A DNA stretch of 23,298 bases from an uncultured archaeon (GCA_937896495.1 CALBNQ010000219.1:1-23298), one strand, 5' to 3'; shown: positions 1 through 8,096, counted from the stretch's first letter. The notes: generated by a model from the letters alone, not told the origin. Numbers and translations are program-made.

Positions 1-1415
1 ATTCAAACAAGGTTTTAGGATTAAAAAAAATGGATTCCAAAACATCTTCATCAATTAATCAATCTCTTAAAGATATTGAGGGAAAATTAGGCAAAATTGC
101 AATCATACCAACTCCAGATAAAAAACCAGCCAAAAGAATTTTGATTATAGGGATTGGAAAAAAAGAAGATTTGACAAAAGACACTTTTAGATATGTTTCA
201 GGTAAAATTGCACAAAAAATCAGAGAAATAAAATTAAATGAGTTTTCAATAATTGTACCACCAAATTTTGTTAATGAACAGATATCATCAATTTCTCAAA
301 TTGTTGAAGGAGTCAAAATGGCTCTTTACAAATTCGATAGATTCAAAGTAGAAAAAACAATAAAATCACCAAATTTAACAATTATAGTTCCTAAATCAAA
401 AAAGATTTTACAATCTGTGAAAATATCTGAAATAATTGCAGAGGGTGTAATATTTACTAAAAGCATTTCAAATTTGCCTCCAAATGAATGCACACCAACC
501 ACATTAGCAAATTTTGCAAAAATAATTTCTAAAAAAAATAAAATGAAATGTAAAATTATTTCTAAAATGGAATTAAAAAAGAAAGGGTTTGGTGGTATTG
601 TTTCTGTAGGTGCAGGAAGTAAAAATGAGCCAAAATTAATTATTTTAGAACACAATAGTGGTCCAAAAAACGAAAAACCAATTGTTTTGGTTGGAAAAGC
701 GGTTACATTTGATACAGGAGGTATTTCATTAAAACCAGGAATTAGTATGGATGAAATGAAATTTGATAAATGTGGTGGGACAACAGTTTTAGGAATTATG
801 AAATCAATTTCGGAATTAAAATTACGGATAAATGTGGTAGGAATTATCCCATCAGTTGAAAATATGCCTGGAGGAGAATCATACAGACCAGGAGACATAA
901 TAAAATTATACAATGGTAAAACTGCAGAAATTTTAAACACAGATGCAGAAGGAAGATTAATTTTAGCTGATGCATTGGCATATGGTGAAAAACATTATTC
1001 TCCAAAAGCTATTATCGATTTTGCAACTTTAACAGGTGCATGTATCATAGCATTAGGCAATAACGTAGCTGCAATTGTATCTAACAATGAACAACTAAAA
1101 AAGAGGATCATAGATTCATCTAAAAAAACAACAGAAGAAGTTTGGGAATTGCCGCTAACTCAAGATTATATGAATATGATAAAGTCAGATGTTGCAGATG
1201 TTAAAAATATAGGAATTGGTAAAGCCGCTGGAACTATCACAGCTGCAGCATTTCTGAAAAGTGCAATCAAAAATACACCATGGGTACATTTTGATATTGC
1301 AGGAGTTGCATGGACACAAGGAGCTGCTACAAAAGAAAAACCATACAATCCAAAAGGTGCAACAGGATTTGGTGTAAGATTAATTTTAGATTATATACAA
1401 AATTTAAAAAATTAA
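1..1415 (+). CDS. pepA: Leucyl aminopeptidase (M17 family), 5'-partial
   Basis: M17 di-metal aminopeptidase that releases N-terminal amino acids from peptides in the cytoplasm. Numbering from the first ATG in the window (base 30), the metal and catalytic residues are in order: Lys223 and Asp228 in GKAVTFDTGG, Asp246 in MKFDKCGG, and Asp305 and Glu307 in NTDAEGRLILADAL, the family signature, with the catalytic Arg309. The C-terminal catalytic domain is complete. The reading frame stays open upstream of base 30 to the window edge, and those residues (ending in GLKK) look like normal family sequence. M17 enzymes are usually about 480-500 residues, so the true start probably lies about 20-30 codons outside the window. 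The stop overlaps by 4 nt the stop of a convergent zinc-finger gene. Family is certain; peptide preference is not visible. Confidence 0.93.
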   Translation, partial: SNKVLGLKKMDSKTSSSINQSLKDIEGKLGKIAIIPTPDKKPAKRILIIGIGKKEDLTKDTFRYVSGKIAQKIREIKLNEFSIIVPPNFVNEQISSISQIVEGVKMALYKFDRFKVEKTIKSPNLTIIVPKSKKILQSVKISEIIAEGVIFTKSISNLPPNECTPTTLANFAKIISKKNKMKCKIISKMELKKKGFGGIVSVGAGSKNEPKLIILEHNSGPKNEKPIVLVGKAVTFDTGGISLKPGISMDEMKFDKCGGTTVLGIMKSISELKLRINVVGIIPSVENMPGGESYRPGDIIKLYNGKTAEILNTDAEGRLILADALAYGEKHYSPKAIIDFATLTGACIIALGNNVAAIVSNNEQLKKRIIDSSKKTTEEVWELPLTQDYMNMIKSDVADVKNIGIGKAAGTITAAAFLKSAIKNTPWVHFDIAGVAWTQGAATKEKPYNPKGATGFGVRLILDYIQNLKN

Positions 1416-1549
1416 TAGCCTCTACTGTTTCTATCAGGTTTTCCAATATTGGGATTTCTAAAACCATGTTTTTCCATCATATGGTTTAGGAATCGAATAT
1501 CATCAGAAAAAGATTCCATACAAATTGTACAATTTTTCATGTATACCAT
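1412..1549 (-). CDS. Small C2H2 zinc-finger protein (45 aa)
   Basis: A very short gene found by reading the minus strand between pepA and 5S rRNA. The protein has Cys7-x2-Cys10-x12-His23-x4-His28, the classic C2H2 zinc-finger spacing, with Phe14 and Leu21 at the usual hydrophobic core positions, then a basic tail ending in NSRGY. A second in-frame ATG three codons in would give 42 aa and keep the finger. An A/T element (TTTTAATA on the minus strand, near 1569-1576) lies about 24 nt upstream of the first ATG, right for a leaderless archaeal transcript. The stop overlaps the pepA stop by 4 nt. Single-finger proteins of this size are known in archaea and usually bind nucleic acid or protein; the partner here is unknown. 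Chance occurrence is possible but the exact motif spacing and promoter argue against it. Confidence 0.72.
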   Translation of the reverse strand: MVYMKNCTICMESFSDDIRFLNHMMEKHGFRNPNIGKPDRNSRGY

Positions 1550-1596
1550 ACCGATTATAATAATTCAATATTAAAAGATTGATTGGAAAGTGAAAA

Positions 1597-1711
1597 TGCC
1601 AGCACTGTTGCTTCCCAAGGGCTCTCGCATCTTAGTAGCACAACAGCGACATCAGGTTTGACTTCCAAGTTCGGAATGGGATTGGGTCGCACCCTAACGC
1701 TATGGCCGGCT
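1597..1711 (-). rRNA. rrf: 5S ribosomal RNA
   Basis: Read on the minus strand, the sequence starts GCCGGCCATAGCG and contains the conserved segment CCCATTCCGAACTTGGAAGT, typical of 5S rRNA. The 3' end GCTGGC pairs with the 5' GCCGGC to close helix I. The paired ends give about 113-115 nt; ends are uncertain by a few bases. No 16S or 23S sequence lies nearby, so this is a stand-alone 5S gene. It is followed on the same strand by the small zinc-finger gene. Confidence 0.93.
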
Positions 1712-1773
1712 TGTAATTTTATGTTAAATTCTCATCTATTAACGTAACGCAAGGTTTGACATCACTCAAAATA

Positions 1774-1784
1774 GGTATAAAGCA
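1774..1784 (+). promoter_or_regulatory. TATA box of the ABCE1-trm5 unit
   Basis: The element GGTATAAAGC is centred about 27 nt upstream of the ABCE1 ATG at 1806. That spacing puts the expected transcription start at or next to the ATG, so the mRNA is probably leaderless. No Shine-Dalgarno sequence is seen before the ATG. Confidence 0.65.
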
Positions 1785-1805
1785 AAGAAAATACCGAATT
1801 ACGAC

Positions 1806-3596
1806 ATGACACATAGAGTTGGCGTTTTAGACAAAGATCTATGTCAACCACAAAAATGTGGATTAGAATGCATAAAATACTGTCCAGTTAACAAATCAGG
1901 TTCAGATTGTATCATACTCAATGAAGAGTCACCTAAAAAAGCACAGATTGATGAAGACGTGTGTAATGGTTGTGGAATATGTGTTAAAGTATGTCCATTT
2001 GATGCAATTACAATTGTAAACTTAGCAAGTGAATTAGCGAAAGATAAAATTCATCAATATGGGCCAAACTCTTTTCGATTATACAAATTACCTACACCAA
2101 AAAAAGGAGAGGTGGTAGGATTACTGGGTAGAAATGGGATGGGTAAAAGTACAGTAGTAAACATACTTGCTGGAAAATTAAAACCGAATCTTGGAAGATA
2201 TGAAAACCCACCAGAATGGGAAGAAGTTTTCAAACACTATAGTGGTACAGAATTAAAACAACATTTTCAAAAAATTGAACAGAATCAAATTCGTGCTTCA
2301 ATAAAACCACAACAAGTTCATCATCTTGCAGAAGCATTTGATGGAACAGGAAATGAATTATTAGACAAATATGATGAAAGAGGCGTCTCAAGAGAATTGA
2401 TCAGAGAATTGGGATTACAGAATTCTATGGAGCAAAGTTTGAAGGAATTAAGTGGAGGGGAATTGCAAAGAATTGCAGTTGCTGCGGCTGCATCAAAAGA
2501 TACAGAATTCTATTTTTTTGATGAGCCTTCATCATACAATGATGTATTTCAAAGAACAGGTGTTGCAAGAGTTATCCAAGGATTAGCAAAAATTGGAAAA
2601 AGTGTCATGGTGGTAGAGCATGATTTAACATTACTTGATTTTCTTAGTGATTACATTGAAGTTTTGTATGGAGAACCAACTGCATACGGAATTGTATCAA
2701 ATATTTTATCAACTAAAATTGGAATCAATGTTTTTCTTGATGGGTATCTACCAAATGAAAATGTAAGATTTAGAGATAAAAAATTTTCCATGGATGTATC
2801 ATCATCATCAACAGATGTTTTCCAAGAAGGCAGTGAAATAATAGATTATCCAAGACTTGAAAAGAAATTTGAGTCATTTTCAGTTGCAATTGAGCCTGGA
2901 AAAGTACGAAAAGGAGAGGTTTTAGGGATAATGGGGGCCAATGCACTTGGAAAAACTACCATGATGAAAATGATTGCAGGAGTTCAAAAACCAGATGTTG
3001 GTACAATTAATAAAAAAATAAAAATTGCATACAAACCACAATATCTCCAAAACGATATAGATGTAGAAGTAATTGCAATTTTAGATAAAGCTAATGGCGG
3101 TTCAGTTGAAGGAACACAAGAAGAAGAACAAATTTTAGATCCATTAAAAATTAGGAAACTCTACAATAAATCTATAAAAAATTTATCAGGTGGAGAATTA
3201 CAAAAAATTGCAGTTGCATCATGTCTAATACAAAAAGTGGATTTGTATGCATTAGATGAACCTTCAGCATTTCTAGATATTGAAGATAGAATTGCAGTTG
3301 CAAAATTCTTACAAAAATTTGTTCGATCTTTTGGAAAATCAGCAATCATAATTGATCATGATCTACAACTGATGGATTTAGTTTCAGATTCCATGATTAT
3401 TTTTGAAGGAGAGTCAGGCAAAGAAGGAATTGCCACATCTCCAATGCCAAAACCTGAAGCAATGAATAGATTTTTGAAATCATTAGATATGTCATTTAGA
3501 CGAGATGAAAGAAGTTTAAGACCTAGAGTGAATAAAATAGAAAGCAGATTAGATAAAGAACAAAAAACATCTGGGAATTTCTATTACAAACATTGA
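1806..3596 (+). CDS. ABCE1/Rli1 ribosome-recycling ATPase
   Basis: Iron-sulfur ABC ATPase that splits ribosomal subunits after termination, working with aRF1 or aPelota. The 596 aa length is normal for the family. The N-terminus carries two 4Fe-4S cluster motifs, with cysteines at 13, 18, 22, 26, 35, 53, 56, 59 and 63. The first ATPase domain has Walker A GRNGMGKST (108-116), signature LSGGELQR, Walker B YFFDEPSS and H-loop VEHD. The second has GANALGKTT, LSGGELQK, YALDEPSAF and IDHD. Both nucleotide sites look intact. A TATA box sits about 27 nt upstream of the ATG. The downstream methyltransferase gene starts at or just after this stop, so the two are very likely co-transcribed, linking ribosome recycling with tRNA modification. 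Confidence 0.97.
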   Translation: MTHRVGVLDKDLCQPQKCGLECIKYCPVNKSGSDCIILNEESPKKAQIDEDVCNGCGICVKVCPFDAITIVNLASELAKDKIHQYGPNSFRLYKLPTPKKGEVVGLLGRNGMGKSTVVNILAGKLKPNLGRYENPPEWEEVFKHYSGTELKQHFQKIEQNQIRASIKPQQVHHLAEAFDGTGNELLDKYDERGVSRELIRELGLQNSMEQSLKELSGGELQRIAVAAAASKDTEFYFFDEPSSYNDVFQRTGVARVIQGLAKIGKSVMVVEHDLTLLDFLSDYIEVLYGEPTAYGIVSNILSTKIGINVFLDGYLPNENVRFRDKKFSMDVSSSSTDVFQEGSEIIDYPRLEKKFESFSVAIEPGKVRKGEVLGIMGANALGKTTMMKMIAGVQKPDVGTINKKIKIAYKPQYLQNDIDVEVIAILDKANGGSVEGTQEEEQILDPLKIRKLYNKSIKNLSGGELQKIAVASCLIQKVDLYALDEPSAFLDIEDRIAVAKFLQKFVRSFGKSAIIIDHDLQLMDLVSDSMIIFEGESGKEGIATSPMPKPEAMNRFLKSLDMSFRRDERSLRPRVNKIESRLDKEQKTSGNFYYKH

Positions 3597-3601
3597 CTCG
3601 A

Positions 3602-4429
3602 ATGCTGAAAAAATCACTAGAAAATATCCTATCTTCAAAAGAAAGTGAAGAATTAATTTCTGCCTTTGATCAAATCGGCAGCATCATCATAGTTAGAATT
3701 CCAGATTCTCTATCACATAAAAAAAAGATTATTGGTGAAACATTGCTAAATGAAGTAAAAATTGTAAGAAGTGTATTTTATCAATCCTCAGCAGTGGAAG
3801 GTGATTTCCGAACAAGAAATCTGGAGATTCTTGCAGGAGAAGACAATACAGAAACAGAATACAAAGAATTTGGATGTAGGTTTATTGTAGATGTAAAAAA
3901 TGCCTTTTTTTCACCACGCCTTTCAACTGAAAGAGAAAGAATAGCAAAATTAGCCCAGGATGGTGAGGTCTTGACAAACATGTTTGCAGGAGTAGGAATG
4001 TTTTCAATAATGGCTGCAAAAAAGAAAAAATGTACAGTATATAGTCTAGATCTCAATCCAACTGCATCCAAACTTTGTGAAAGAAATATTGCACTAAACA
4101 AACTCGCCGGAAAAGTGATTTCAATTAATGGTGATGCATCTAAAATAATTGAAACACAATTAATTGACAAATCAGATAGAACACTAACATTGTTACCAGA
4201 AAGATCAGATGAATTTTTAGAATCAGCAATTAAAACAACAAAAAGTGGAGGCATAATTCATTATTATTCTCACATGCATGCAGATAAAAAATCAGATGCA
4301 GGAAAATTAAGTGAAGAGCATTATCTAAAAATCACACCAGTAAAGTCAGAAATTCTTGATTCAAAAATTGTAAGAGCTGTAGGTCCAAGATATTATCAAA
4401 CAGTAGTAGATGTAAAAATTACAAAATAA
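3602..4429 (+). CDS. Trm5-like tRNA (guanine37-N1) methyltransferase
   Basis: Class I SAM-dependent methyltransferase of the Trm5/TYW2 family, which methylates G37 next to the anticodon and so protects reading frame. Visible parts: an N-terminal D2-like domain (GSIIIVRIP ... VEGDFRTRNLEILAG), the FSPRLSTERERI segment, the SAM-binding loop TNMFAGVGMFSI, the acidic end of strand 2 in SLDLNP, a motif IV LLPERSDEF in place of the usual NLP, and the C-terminal GPRYYQTVVDVKI. At 275 aa it is shorter than Trm5b and lacks the N-terminal D1 domain, resembling the shorter archaeal forms. A TTG at 3593 overlapping the ABCE1 stop is an alternative start that adds three residues; the ATG five bases after that stop is preferred. 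TYW2-like activity on wyosine intermediates cannot be ruled out. Confidence 0.85.
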   Translation: MLKKSLENILSSKESEELISAFDQIGSIIIVRIPDSLSHKKKIIGETLLNEVKIVRSVFYQSSAVEGDFRTRNLEILAGEDNTETEYKEFGCRFIVDVKNAFFSPRLSTERERIAKLAQDGEVLTNMFAGVGMFSIMAAKKKKCTVYSLDLNPTASKLCERNIALNKLAGKVISINGDASKIIETQLIDKSDRTLTLLPERSDEFLESAIKTTKSGGIIHYYSHMHADKKSDAGKLSEEHYLKITPVKSEILDSKIVRAVGPRYYQTVVDVKITK

Positions 4430-4648
4430 TTAATCATCAGATGTAATTGATGCTGATGTAGGTTTAGTTGTAGCCATAACATATCCAATCCATGCAATTA
4501 CACCAAGTATTCCTCCAGCAATCATTAATACAGATAATTGTAAAACAATGGGACTCCATTCTGAAAGCATTAACAAGTATGCATAAAGAAAAAAACCACC
4601 AATACAAAGTACAAAAATAGTAACTCCCATACTTTTACGCTTATCCAT
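4430..4648 (-). CDS. Small two-TM membrane protein, unknown function
   Basis: A 72-residue protein that I do not recognise as a named family. It has a short basic N-terminus (MDKRKSMG), two hydrophobic helices at about residues 8-28 and 37-60, and a Thr/Ser-rich acidic tail ending in TSDD. The positive-inside rule suggests the N-terminus is cytoplasmic, giving a hairpin. An A/T element (AATAAATA on the minus strand, about 4671-4678) lies about 26 nt upstream of the ATG, consistent with a leaderless mRNA. Its stop codon abuts the convergent Trm5 gene with no gap. Codon use matches its neighbours, so it is probably a real gene. Confidence 0.72.
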   Translation of the reverse strand: MDKRKSMGVTIFVLCIGGFFLYAYLLMLSEWSPIVLQLSVLMIAGGILGVIAWIGYVMATTKPTSASITSDD

Positions 4649-4685
4649 GGCGGAAAACTTTTTGTTAGTTATTTATTGGTTTGAA

Positions 4686-5183
4686 CTAATTTAATTCAAT
4701 TGCCATAAGATATGCTGCTTCGCCATCTCGATAATATGCATTTAGTTGTTGTTTGATAATAAATCCAAGTTTTTCATATAATCTTACAGCATCATTGTTA
4801 CTACATCTAACTTCCAAATAGAATTCATCACATTTTCGTAATTTAACACCATTAACAGATTCTTCAACAAGAGCATTTCCTATACCTTTTTTCCTATGAT
4901 CGTCAAGAACTGCAATAGAGACAACATGACCTTTTTTTACAAAACCTAATTTCTTAAAATTTGAAAAACCAAATTCTGTTTTACACATGATATAACCAAC
5001 ATGTTTTCCAGCAATTTCAGCAACAATAAATGCCTCAGGCAATTCTGCCAATAGGCATTCATAAAAATAATCAGAATAGTGCTCAGGGAGAGTTTTCAAA
5101 TTGATTTCCATTACAGAAATCAGATCGCTTGGCTCTGCTCTTCTAAGATTACAATCCCCCACATTTCTTAGAATTACTTGCAT
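4686..5183 (-). CDS. GNAT N-acetyltransferase, RimI/Ard1 type
   Basis: Acetyl-CoA-dependent N-acetyltransferase of the GNAT fold, closest to the RimI/Ard1 group that acetylates protein N-termini. The fold is complete: N-terminal LRRAEPSDLISVMEIN, central strand VVSIAVLDDHRKKGIGNALV with the R/Q-x-x-G-x-G/A acetyl-CoA loop (RKKGIG), and C-terminal YLEVRCSNNDAVRLYEKLGF, with the Asn and Tyr typical of this group. I chose the ATG at 5183 (165 aa). A TTG seven codons upstream is possible, but an A/T-rich element (about 5204-5212) is centred about 25 nt upstream of the ATG, which fits a leaderless start. It is divergent from the site-2 protease gene. The substrate cannot be read from the sequence. 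Confidence 0.87.
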   Translation of the reverse strand: MQVILRNVGDCNLRRAEPSDLISVMEINLKTLPEHYSDYFYECLLAELPEAFIVAEIAGKHVGYIMCKTEFGFSNFKKLGFVKKGHVVSIAVLDDHRKKGIGNALVEESVNGVKLRKCDEFYLEVRCSNNDAVRLYEKLGFIIKQQLNAYYRDGEAAYLMAIELN

Positions 5184-5256
5184 AAAATACTGTACAAGTA
5201 TCAATATTTAATTTTAAACCAAAAGACCATTAATAGAAAGATCGATTCAAAGAAAC

Positions 5257-6363
5257 ATGGAAGAAGATTCAAAAGAGGAGGTCATATCTTTAGTAAATTC
5301 CATATTTGAGGTAAGTAATTTTACAAAAACAGAATTTTCATTAGAATTTAGAATTGAAGATTTAGAGTTTTCAATTAAATTTGAAGAATTAGCGAAAGAA
5401 TTAGAGAACAAAAGTTTTGTTTGTAGATTAGAAAAAAGAAATAATGAAAAATATGTGATTATTCAAAAATTTTCTCCAAAAAAACAGAGAAAATGGATGA
5501 GTGCATCATGGACTCCTCGAATTTTGTTTGCCATCGTTATTTCATTTGTAATGATTGATGGCTACTATAGAACATCGGGAACAAATTCAATTGTAGAAAT
5601 TGGTGATCCATTCCAAATGGCAATTATTTACACAATTGGTTTGTTAGGAATTTTAGGAACGCATGAACTTGGACATATTATTGCATCAAAAATGCACAAA
5701 CTAAAAACAAGTTGGCCTTACTTTATTCCAGGAATTCCAATACTAGGAATTCCAACTTTTGGAGCATTTATTCAATCAAGAGGGTTAACAATTAATAGAA
5801 ATATTTTATTCGATGTAGCAATTGCAGGGCCCATTGCTGGATTAGTTATTGCAATCATAGTTTCATTATATGGAGCATATACTGCACCGATTTTAGATCA
5901 AGAAATAGCTGATGGGATGTTTGCAAATCAAGTATTAGTAGAATGGGAACAAGGTGAACCATTACTAATGACTGCAAGTTTAGCAGTATTTGGGAAAGGG
6001 GGACCAGGTCATGAAGTAATTATGACACCAATAATGTTTGCAGCATGGATTGGTTTTTTGATCACATTTTTGAATTTACTTCCAGCATGGCAATTGGATG
6101 GCGGTCATATGGCAAGAACACTTTTGGGTCAAAAAATTCACAGGTATGCAACATATGGGAGTATGGTAGTGCTTATTTTGTTAAATTATTGGTTAATGGC
6201 AATCTTAATTTTAGTTATGTCAAGAAAAAATCCAAGTGCTACACCACTTGATGATATATCTCCGCTTACAAAAAATAGAAAACTTGCATATATTGGAATT
6301 ATAGTATTAGCAATTTTATGTGCACCACTTCCTTCAGGATTATTTTCAGGAATTTTACCTTAG
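5257..6363 (+). CDS. Site-2 protease family intramembrane zinc metalloprotease (M50)
   Basis: Polytopic membrane protease of the S2P/M50 family, which cuts substrates within or next to the membrane. The zinc site is intact: HELGH at residues 136-140 and LDGGH at 280-284 in the context NLLPAWQLDGGHMARTLLG. The segment TFGAFIQSRG ... ALFDVAIAGPIAG-like (about 167-195) resembles EGY-type and cyanobacterial S2P enzymes. A hydrophilic N-terminal domain of about 85 residues precedes the first membrane helix (about 88-102), and no PDZ domain is apparent. Several membrane helices follow. No anti-sigma-like or membrane-bound regulator substrate is encoded nearby. The gene's end overlaps by 9 nt the end of the convergent larA-like gene. 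A weak TATA element (ATTAATAG, 5229-5236) lies about 25 nt upstream of the ATG. Confidence 0.92.
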   Translation: MEEDSKEEVISLVNSIFEVSNFTKTEFSLEFRIEDLEFSIKFEELAKELENKSFVCRLEKRNNEKYVIIQKFSPKKQRKWMSASWTPRILFAIVISFVMIDGYYRTSGTNSIVEIGDPFQMAIIYTIGLLGILGTHELGHIIASKMHKLKTSWPYFIPGIPILGIPTFGAFIQSRGLTINRNILFDVAIAGPIAGLVIAIIVSLYGAYTAPILDQEIADGMFANQVLVEWEQGEPLLMTASLAVFGKGGPGHEVIMTPIMFAAWIGFLITFLNLLPAWQLDGGHMARTLLGQKIHRYATYGSMVVLILLNYWLMAILILVMSRKNPSATPLDDISPLTKNRKLAYIGIIVLAILCAPLPSGLFSGILP

Positions 6364-7437
6364 TAAAAGTCGCGCACCATCAGTGACCACTGTGACTTTT
6401 TGTCGAATACCTTGAGTTTTTAAAACATAATCCATGGAATTTTTTATTCCAGGCAAAGAAATTATTTCAAGTTTCTTTGCATAAAATTCAGGTAGAACAG
6501 ACACTAATCCAATTTGGAATTTTTTTTGAATTTCTGATAAAAATAATAAATCTTCCATTCCACTGATGTATTTAGTAGGATTTCGAAGCTGTTCCAGAGA
6601 TAATCTACCTTCAATGAATTGTTGGATTGCATCAGAACCTAGACCACTTTTACATTCTGCAACTAAAATTGCAAGTCCATCATTTTTAATTACATTTGAA
6701 CAATTCCAGAGTGAAGACAAAGATTTTGAAAAAGTATTGTTACTGGCATCTTTTCCAGTACTAATAATCATAGTTTTTTGTTGGTCAATTTCTTTTATGG
6801 AATTATTTTCTAAAAATTTTGTTGTTGAAATTGTTTTTGAAGGATGATCTATTGTAAAATCCACTATACCTTCAGAATTTGCAATTATTTCAATTCCTTG
6901 AATTTCAAAATTATCAGTAAATTTTTTAGATTCCTCTAAACTTTCTGGGTATTGTCCAGGTAATGGTAAATTTCCATTTCTCTTTGCATAAGCTGAAAGC
7001 ATGGAATCCGTACCAAATTTTTTAATTAAACGCGTAGAAATAGTCTCATAACCAAATAATCCATCAAACTCCATTTCACCTATGAAAACAAGATTAGAGT
7101 TAGAAATATCAATATCATCAAATTCATTTATTGAGCTGCCTTCAGGTAAACCTGCTTTTACCAAATTCAAGATTTTTTTATCAGTTAAAATTTTTGGAAA
7201 TGGTTTTGATTTTTGTTCACATAAAGTGAATAAAGATGAAATTATTTTTTGGACGGATTTTGAGTTATGTAAAACTACAAGTTCCATGGGTTTTGATAAA
7301 TCAAGAGATTGTAATTTTTCATCAATTTCCTGATCGTTCAAAATTTTACCATCAGAATCAATTTTTTGTTCTAAATTCTCAGCCTTTATGTCTAAAACTA
7401 CATCAGTAATACCATAATTTAACCAAATTTCAGGCAT
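6355..7437 (-). CDS. LarA-like protein lacking the nickel-pincer cofactor residues
   Basis: A 360-residue protein that aligns end to end by eye with the nickel-dependent lactate racemase family (LarA, formerly DUF2088). The N-terminal IWLNYGITDVVLDIKAENL, the central DGLAILVAECKSGLGSDA (253-270) and the C-terminal QKVTVVTDGARLLLR all match family landmarks. The segments that should bind the NPN cofactor do not match: the DHTRP motif is replaced by VVLHNSKSV (54-62), the ESHFFAGFSGGRKS motif by EMEFDGLFGYETIS (121-134), and I find no counterpart of the third conserved histidine. It is therefore probably not an active racemase of the LarA type and may be a binding or regulatory paralogue. Length is slightly below the usual 420. 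It is divergent from pyrE across 50 bp. Fold assignment is fairly sure; function is unknown. Confidence 0.68.
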   Translation of the reverse strand: MPEIWLNYGITDVVLDIKAENLEQKIDSDGKILNDQEIDEKLQSLDLSKPMELVVLHNSKSVQKIISSLFTLCEQKSKPFPKILTDKKILNLVKAGLPEGSSINEFDDIDISNSNLVFIGEMEFDGLFGYETISTRLIKKFGTDSMLSAYAKRNGNLPLPGQYPESLEESKKFTDNFEIQGIEIIANSEGIVDFTIDHPSKTISTTKFLENNSIKEIDQQKTMIISTGKDASNNTFSKSLSSLWNCSNVIKNDGLAILVAECKSGLGSDAIQQFIEGRLSLEQLRNPTKYISGMEDLLFLSEIQKKFQIGLVSVLPEFYAKKLEIISLPGIKNSMDYVLKTQGIRQKVTVVTDGARLLLR

Positions 7438-7456
7438 ATTTTATACTCAATACAAA

Positions 7457-7469
7457 CCAAAATAAATCC
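7457..7469. promoter_or_regulatory. Candidate shared TATA element, larA-like / pyrE
   Basis: The 50-bp gap between the two divergent ATGs holds one good A/T element: AAAATAAAT on the plus strand, ATTTATTTT on the minus. It is centred about 25 nt before the pyrE ATG and about 26 nt before the larA-like ATG, the right distance for leaderless transcription in both directions. A second A/T stretch directly before the larA-like ATG (TATAAAAT on the minus strand) is too close to serve that start. Confidence 0.45.
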
Positions 7470-7487
7470 AATGTTGTTAAGCTCAAT

Positions 7488-8093
7488 ATGGAATTCATTA
7501 AAGAATTTGCAATATTTTTACATCAAAAAAGCATAATAAAATTTGGTGAATTTACACTTGCAAGTGGAAAAAAGAGTTCATACTATGTAGATTTAAGATT
7601 AGTACCAAGTTATCCTCATGAATTTAGAAAAATGGTTAAATTTCTTGAGAATGAAATTATACAAGATATAGGATTGGATGAATTTGATGCAATTGTTTCT
7701 GTTCCCACAGGTGGGTTAGTGATTGCATCAGCATTGTCTATTGAAGCAATTAAACCACTAATCTATGTGAGAAGCAAGCCAAAAGATTATGGTACATCAA
7801 AATCAGTAGAAGGGAAAATTCATGAAGGAATGAGTGTTGTTATGATTGATGATGTAGCAACTACGGGAGGTTCAGTAGTCAATGCAATCAAATCTCTGAA
7901 AGAAGAAAATATCTCAATTAAAGATGCATATGTAATTGTAAATAGAATGGAAGGTGCAAATGAGGCTTTAGCAGAATCGGGCGTAAAAATGCATTCTATT
8001 TTAGACATCTTACAAATTTCACAAATTTTGTTTGAAGAAAAAATTATTGATGAAGATGTTTTAGAAAAAGTAAAAAAACAAATTAAAAAATAA
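7488..8093 (+). CDS. pyrE: Orotate phosphoribosyltransferase
   Basis: Converts orotate and PRPP to orotidine 5'-monophosphate in pyrimidine synthesis. The 201 aa length is normal. The N-terminal part has the orotate-binding loop FTLASGKKSSYYVDLR (22-37). The type I phosphoribosyltransferase PRPP motif VVMIDDVATTGGS is at 117-129, and the flexible catalytic loop is in YVRSKPKDYGTSKSVEG (93-109), with Arg/Lys residues and a Glu-Gly end as expected. No pyrF or other pyrimidine gene is adjacent. The mRNA is probably leaderless, from the A/T element centred about 25 nt upstream. The gene ends in an A-rich run just before an RNA gene on the other strand. Confidence 0.95.
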   Translation: MEFIKEFAIFLHQKSIIKFGEFTLASGKKSSYYVDLRLVPSYPHEFRKMVKFLENEIIQDIGLDEFDAIVSVPTGGLVIASALSIEAIKPLIYVRSKPKDYGTSKSVEGKIHEGMSVVMIDDVATTGGSVVNAIKSLKEENISIKDAYVIVNRMEGANEALAESGVKMHSILDILQISQILFEEKIIDEDVLEKVKKQIKK

Positions 8094-8096
8094 AAC

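Noticed and set aside
326..940. 204-codon open frame antisense to pepA
   Set aside because: It lies wholly opposite a conserved aminopeptidase domain, has no promoter or recognisable domain, and its composition is the complement of AT-rich coding sequence.
3593..3601. TTG start of the Trm5-like gene overlapping the ABCE1 stop
   Set aside because: An ATG three codons later, five bases after the ABCE1 stop, is the simpler start; the extra residues match nothing in the family.
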